From positions 1,296,528 through 1,321,568 of the forward strand of contig BLXT01005922.1 of NCBI GenBank assembly GCA_019648995.1: a stretch of DNA of 25,041 nt, written 5' to 3'. The stretch comes from Plakobranchus ocellatus. Lineage: Eukaryota; Mollusca; Gastropoda; Plakobranchidae. Position 1 is the stretch's first letter, and every line of letters starts with the position of its first letter. Shown here in pieces: positions 19,790 through 25,041 of this stretch. Position numbers and translations under genes: made by a program. The notes beneath the pieces are model-generated. The model was not told the DNA's origin and did no database searches. It saw nothing but the letters and a program-made list of their open reading frames with translations.

Positions 19790-20215
19790 GCCCCATCGGT
19801 TCTCATCTGTTGAGGCGCCTCAGGGTGATAGCAATGAATTTCCTCCACTCCCATGGACTCTCTGCTTTCCACAGTGTTTCTCTCACTTCCATGCCTGTCC
19901 ATTCACGGATGTTGTCTTCTCATTTTATTTTTAGTCTCCCTCCTCTTCATCCACTCCGTACAGTGCCTTGCAGAATAGTTTTGGCAATGAGCGGGTGGTG
20001 TGGCCGTACCAATTTAGTTTTCGTTGTTTGACTAGAAAGTGTCAGGATGTCCCAAAGCATGTTGGATGAGTCTTTTGACCTCTTCATTGGTAATATGGTC
20101 CTTGTGTGAGATGTATTGAGTAGTATGCGGAAACATCTCATCTCAAAAGTTTGCTTTCACCTCTCAGTAGGCCTACATGTCATCAGGGTCCGCGCCTCAC
20201 AAGAAAGATTGACAT
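19790..20215 (-). pseudogene. LINE C-terminal fragment, same family as 5681-6606
   Basis: On the minus strand the frames read EMRCF-like MRCFRILLNTSH, then HITNEEVKR-like residues, IAKTILQGTV and [20 protein letters not shown], in the same order as the 6200-6540 copy, with several frame changes. It is a decayed 3' end of a non-LTR element. Confidence 0.85.
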
Positions 20216-20256
20216 TATTACTACACTATTAACTAATATCACTTTCACTACCACTA

Positions 20257-20300
20257 AGAGAGATCACTCTGTTGTGGACTGGCTGTAATACACAAAAACT
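20257..20300 (+). mobile_element. SINE tail fragment
   Basis: GATCACTCTGTTGTGGACTG matches GATCACCTTGTTGTGGACTG of the full SINE at 24851-24870, one indel aside, and ends in an A-rich tail. No tRNA-like head remains. Confidence 0.75.
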
Positions 20301-23300
20301 TAACCAGACTAACTACTACTACTACAACTGCTGCTGCTGCTACTACCTATTACTTTAAATTAAATTAATGTTCACGAGCAGATCATAAAATAATATGTAA
20401 GTACGGCACCATTGGAAAACCTATATTATTTTGTCTAACAGTGTTTGTTTCATGAGGAAAGATACAAACAATAAGGAAAACAGTTCTTTGTGATCAGCCA
20501 TACCGAAGTGTTAAGACTATTAGACTTTAATCATCCTTTATCCATGACTTATTTTTTGTGAATATAAAGATTATTTTCCCTTTACTCATATTCATGTAAA
20601 TGTAAAGTGAGAGAGATGAGTAGCCACCTAACATTGAAAATTGATTTTACAAATTGACTGTATAGAGGAGATCAATAGATAACACAGCTGTGAGAGCATT
20701 ATAACTGGGAAATCTATCAGCAATGAATTAATGCTCAAACCATGTGTATACCACAGGCCTATTGTGTAGATAAAGAACGTAATTTGTTGACATCTGTGGC
20801 GTTTTTATGGGCTATAAAACAGGCTGCAGCTGTTGAGGACAAAAAATAACATTAGAAGCTAGACCAACACAGTCATGCGTGTCTGTCAGAAAAAAGTAAG
20901 ATTACATCTTTGAAGTTGATCGATAAGGTTTCTTAACTTATTTATTTCACTTGCAAAGAGCCCTGGTCAATTAAAATCCAAGTAATGCCACAATTGTACA
21001 ATGCCTGATAAATTTATCATAAACTCCTATATAGCTATTTAAACAAAAGGAAAATAGATGAATCAGTTTCTAGAAATGCAAGAATCGTCATATTTATCCA
21101 AAAAGAAAGAAAACTTTCAGTCACCCTTCACAGACAGCGGGAAAAGATCTCAGGTTTGACAACAAATTTAACCATGCTCGGAAACTGTAACAGAGAAGCA
21201 GACAGTCATAAAAGATATAGGCCAACACTTACAGGCAATGCAGTTCATGATGATGAAGGTGATACTGTTAATGATGTAAGAAACTGGTAAACAGAGAGGG
21301 CATGCCTAGAGATAAAATCTACAAAAAGGCTGAGGACAGAACTGAATGGACATTTAACAGCCATCTGACTGTGAGGCCATGCTAAAAAAAAAAAATGAAT
21401 GGTCATGAATAACACATAATCATAGAAAATGCATTGCGCTGTAGTAACAGTGGTATTAGCAAAAGCAACTCAGTAAAGTACAGGTACATAGTTATTAGTT
21501 GCATTATATCCTGACAGCTTGCAATCATCAGTTTTGGAACTATCAAGCTCATTACCAATACACATTTCTCATTATTGCTCCTGTCGGCAGAATGATTCTT
21601 GCTGTGTGGATGCTGGTATTCGAATTAGATCAATACCATCAGTCAAATTATTCATCTTTACTCAATCATGATAAGAAATGTTGGGAGAGCATTTTTGGGT
21701 CGTTTTAAACAGATCAATTGTTTGAGTTAGCAAGATGCATGTTTCTAGCTATACAAAAATTAGCTGATAAGTACAAAGCAGTAAAGCAAGGGAAATATGA
21801 ATAAATGGTCAGTATCCAGATAAGCATGATTTCTTTTTTGAAAAAGAAACAATCAAACTATAGTGCTGAATATAATCTGTCGGGACACATGGGGAAGACA
21901 GTGAGAGGCATAGTTTTACATTTAAAGATATGGATGTCTGCTTATTGTGCAATCCATGCATAGCATGAAGGAATACTTTACTAATGACCAACTGATTTTA
22001 AAAGTGAAAGCAAAAAGAGGTCAAATGTTAAATGAGATTAAAAAAGAAAAAGAAAAAAACTAAAATGCTGTACAAGGGCAAGTGATATAAATCCATTGTT
22101 AGTAATTTTTTTCCAAAGAACAAAAAACACTGCGTACTGTTCCTGTTTTAATTTACATTCACTCCTTTTTATAAGTTCTTTAGTAACAAGCAATTTTGCA
22201 AGTCTTTTTCTTGCTACAAATTTGGTGGCCATGTTGCTCATAATAGTTAAAAAATATTTTTTCATTTTCCTTCAAAAGAAAAATTTTACACCCAAAGCTT
22301 TAAAGGCCAAAATCAGAAACTATTTCAGAATAAAGTCTAAACCTGACGACCCATATCTTAAAAACTTTGCATAGCATTTCAGAAGTTTAAATCCTATATT
22401 GTGGACATTAAAAGCACTTTAAAAACGTTTGAGAACTTTCATCCACGAAAGATTCATGCTAAGGGGTATAACTGTATCCAGTTCCTGTGTAGATTTTTAC
22501 TTCCCTTGATTTTTCAGTTTTACCTATATTTTGTATCAGTCATTGTGTCTGATTTTTCTTTTTTTTCCTTTTTTCTTTCTTGTTTGGCCGGGGCTTTACA
22601 TTTCATTACAAGTTTAAAAGTTTGATCTCATATTCGAAGGGGATAAGATGTTGCATGAAGTGATCAGTGATAAGTCCATCAAATCTACAGACCTTGCTTT
22701 TTTTTTTTCCTTTTGCCCCCTCACCCCCTTTTCTCTCTCGCTTTTTTCCTTCAAAGTTTATATCTAGATTTGATGACATTCACCACCCACCCACACACTA
22801 CTCTCTCGCTGTTTTCCTTAAAATTTATCCTGATTTGATCACTAAATCTAGAGTAAAATTCCTAATGGATTTGATAAGATCAATTTCGTTTTTTAGATTC
22901 TGGCTATCTTAAATCTAGATGTTATTTCTTTCCATATGAAATAGAAAGCTAAGTTTTCTTGATCTGGATTTAAACTTTAGTTTGCTTGTACATATATATT
23001 TATATATCTAATCAGGTTTCCTACCTGGAATCTATAGTCACCAGGTAAGGCTCCCTTTTGTGCACACAAGAAAAGATATCTCAATGGATGATAGAATACT
23101 TTACAATTTGTCTTTCTATGAATAATGGGACATACTTTCTTTGTATCAGTACTATCGTAGCAAAGCTGCCAACCCCTTTAGCTAGCAAAGTGTATGATTT
23201 GAGCCACAAATGTGTAAGATTACCAAAAAAAGTGTACAGTTATTGATCGATATATATTTAGAAAAGCTACCCTGTAAAGCAATGCATGAATTTTGACAAA

Positions 23301-24718
23301 ACACTCAACAGCAGGCCTACCTGAGAAATGTAATGATGGCAAATAATATGAATAACAGTAAAATTTTTTAAACTGATCTTTAGGAACTGTATTGAGGTAA
23401 TGCTGCAGTGACTGACTTTGCTCTTTTGAGCTATTCATCTGACAATAATGATTCTGTGAATGATTGAAAAATAGGCTCTCTAACAAAAAGGCATACAATT
23501 CAACAAATTGGTGTAATAATGTGAACAATGGCCAAAAAGGTGTACAAATATGCATTTCTCATGTAAGGTTGTCACCTCTGTTGCAGTCCTTTTCATTATA
23601 TTGAAAAACATCACTGAATTGGAACTCATGAACTAAAAATTAGATTCCATGTCTAAAGTTACCTTTGTTCTTTTTAAAGTGTATTAGATATATATATCTT
23701 TGCTTTTGAAAGGAATAATTTTTTTTTCAATTATTATTGGTAGAAAAATTCTGAATAATATTTGAGATAGTCAATAACTGACTGACTAAAGTTGCTTCAT
23801 TCTGCAATCCATGCTAAGGTATATTTTATAAACGTAAAGTGAAAATTCTGAAATAAAATTAAAGCAAATCCATGGGGGCTGGGACTATTTGTTTTGCATG
23901 ATAAAGCTCTGAGATTTTAATTAATGATGGTATAGATTTAAGCCAAAACTTTTTTCTAATTAATCTACAATTTGACTTCATCTCATCTAACTTCAAACAG
24001 AGACAAAAGTACACAAATAAAATATAATATATGTATCTTATTTAGAAGTCAAAACAAAAGATTAAAACTAATTCAAACTCAACACATATAAAATCAATCA
24101 TCCTTGTCTAGACATGAATTGGTGTCTTAGTACACTTTTAGTTTAGGGGAGGTTTAACTCTGATTGTCTGATCATCCGACTTTGAAACCTGCTTGGGAAG
24201 GTATCACAGAAAAGATATTCTAAGACAGAAAATTAGTAAAGATAGATGTAATAAGACTAGAAAAGTAAAAAGTTGAACATCTAAGAACTCTTAAGTAAAA
24301 AAAAAAATTTTTTTCATTTTTCTTAAGTTGGTTTATCCTCTTTTTTTGTGTTCTCAGAACTCTTTCCAGTCACTATTAAATCAATATTGTTGCACCAAAA
24401 ATCAAAGATTTTTTTTCTTTTTTTTTAATTATTTCCTCATAAAATCTTTTTACTAAATTTAAAAAATTTAAGGTTTTATATCTGCCTATGTGTTTTGCAC
24501 AAATACCTGTGATCTTGGCAATTGCTAATATGAGCATGAATTGACAGTTAGGCCTACCTGGCCATCTGCCTCTTGATTTCATTGGTAGCTAAAAGTAGAT
24601 TTGTGTGAAAATAAAATGTAGGCTCTCTATGGGATCTAAATCTTTAGAACTACCAATAATAATGAAAGTAGTTTCTTTGTCTAGAAACCACATGACAGGA
24701 AAGCACAGCCACTCCCAT
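20301..24718. other. Long AT-rich stretch with no recognised gene
   Basis: I examined both strands and saw only short frames without family features. Minor structures are a short (TAC)/(TGC) run at 20309-20346 and an imperfect duplication at 22733-22842. Confidence 0.5.
22733..22842 (+). repeat. Imperfect tandem duplication, about 69-bp period
   Basis: CTCTCTCGCTTTTTTCCTTC at 22733 is followed by AAAGTTTAT...GATTTGAT. At 22801, CTCTCTCGCTGTTTTCCTTA is followed by AAATTTAT...GATTTGAT. Pyrimidine-rich, not coding. Confidence 0.7.
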
Positions 24719-24900
24719 TCCATGAATGTTTCGGGGGCGTCGGTGGCACAGTGGCTAGTGAGTCCGCCCTGAGATCTGCAGGGACCCTTCTGTCGCGGGT
24801 TCGAGCCCCGCCACCGGCGCCCTGGCCTGACGGAGGGCCTGAAAGCCTGAGATCACCTTGTTGTGGACTGGCTATACAAAACCCAATCCATGAATGTTTC
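24719..24900. repeat. SINE target-site duplication pair
   Basis: TCCATGAATGTTTC occurs at 24719-24732 and again at 24887-24900, exactly bordering the SINE. No mismatches. Confidence 0.95.
24733..24886 (+). mobile_element. Intact tRNA-derived SINE (154 bp)
   Basis: The head keeps both Pol III internal promoter boxes: A box TGGCACAGTGG (24744-24754) and B box GGTTCGAGCCC (24798-24808). The GGCGTCG and CGGCGCC ends can pair as an acceptor stem. A body of about 65 bp follows, ending GGCTATACAAAACCCAA. The element is flanked by a perfect 14-bp target duplication, so it looks like a recent insertion moved by a LINE. Three older fragments lie in this window. Confidence 0.94.
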
Positions 24901-25041
24901 CCCTCTAGGCAAGGCTTACTAAACTTAGACTTTTCCGTTCCAGATAGGTAAGTCCAGACTAAGCTTGGTTTAAGTTTAGTATGCAAGACTTTTGCGAAAC
25001 CATATGGTCATAGTGCAAATTTTCAGTGGAGTTCTCACTCT
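24901..25041. other. Right-edge flank, nothing recognised
   Basis: Short sequence after the SINE with no feature that I can name. Confidence 0.5.

Noticed and set aside
19261-19934. Long forward frames of poly-Tyr, poly-Thr and Leu
   Set aside because: They are translations of the (TAC)n repeat in different frames and have no protein character. The right end overlaps an antisense LINE.
22667-22912. Phe/Pro/Ser-rich forward frame
   Set aside because: It arises from a pyrimidine-rich, partly duplicated stretch and resembles no known protein.
24744-24822. A functional tRNA gene
   Set aside because: Both Pol III boxes are present, but the sequence continues into a SINE body with flanking target duplications, and fragments of it recur in this window. 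It is a retroposed element.
24681-24986. Open frames of 66 and 101 codons at the right edge
   Set aside because: They are read through the SINE on either strand and do not represent a protein-coding gene.
1-25041. CRISPR arrays, operons or prokaryotic defence systems
   Set aside because: There are no regularly spaced direct repeats with unique spacers and no packed gene runs. The sequence has spliced genes and animal transposons.

Overview
This is a stretch of animal nuclear genome: AT-rich, intron-rich, full of simple repeats and decayed transposons, with no sign of bacterial gene organisation. It most likely comes from a gastropod mollusc, possibly a sacoglossan sea slug. That guess rests on the tRNA-derived SINE at 24733-24886. 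Its antisense frame reads [18 protein letters not shown], a peptide I recall from predicted sea-slug proteins. I could not check this.

One host gene dominates. Ten exons on the minus strand, from the start codon at 18709 down to 1210 (or 1150), join into a single frame of 402 codons. They encode GDP-D-glucose phosphorylase (GDPGP1), a HIT-superfamily enzyme with a His triad (HLHFH). All nine introns have usable GT/AG borders and matching phases. The 5' end is complete. The last coding exon (roughly the final 40-50 residues, by comparison with the family) must lie left of the window. Exon 10 contains a 60-nt in-frame tandem duplication that also copies the 5' splice site, so two donors exist 60 nt apart.

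The introns and flanks are a collection of mobile elements. From left to right: a mariner (DD34D) transposase remnant at 1-524; a SINE fragment at 3352-3437; a minus-strand LINE fragment (4540-5672) split by a complete 716-bp non-autonomous piggyBac element with TTAA target duplications (4847-5562); a plus-strand LINE fragment (5681-6606); another LINE 3' end (9768-10245); a perfect 19-bp-arm hairpin (13301-13355); a SINE fragment (13551-13604); a 1262-bp PIF/Harbinger element with TTA target duplications that keeps the 5' ends of both its transposase and MADF genes (15040-16301); a (TAC)n repeat block with a longer-period repeat (19151-19780); a LINE fragment on the minus strand (19790-20215); a SINE tail (20257-20300); and an intact SINE with 14-bp target duplications (24719-24900).

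The 20.3-24.7 kb stretch upstream of GDPGP1 shows no gene or element that I can recognise. The transposons do not form a pathway with GDPGP1; they are insertions in its introns and flanks.
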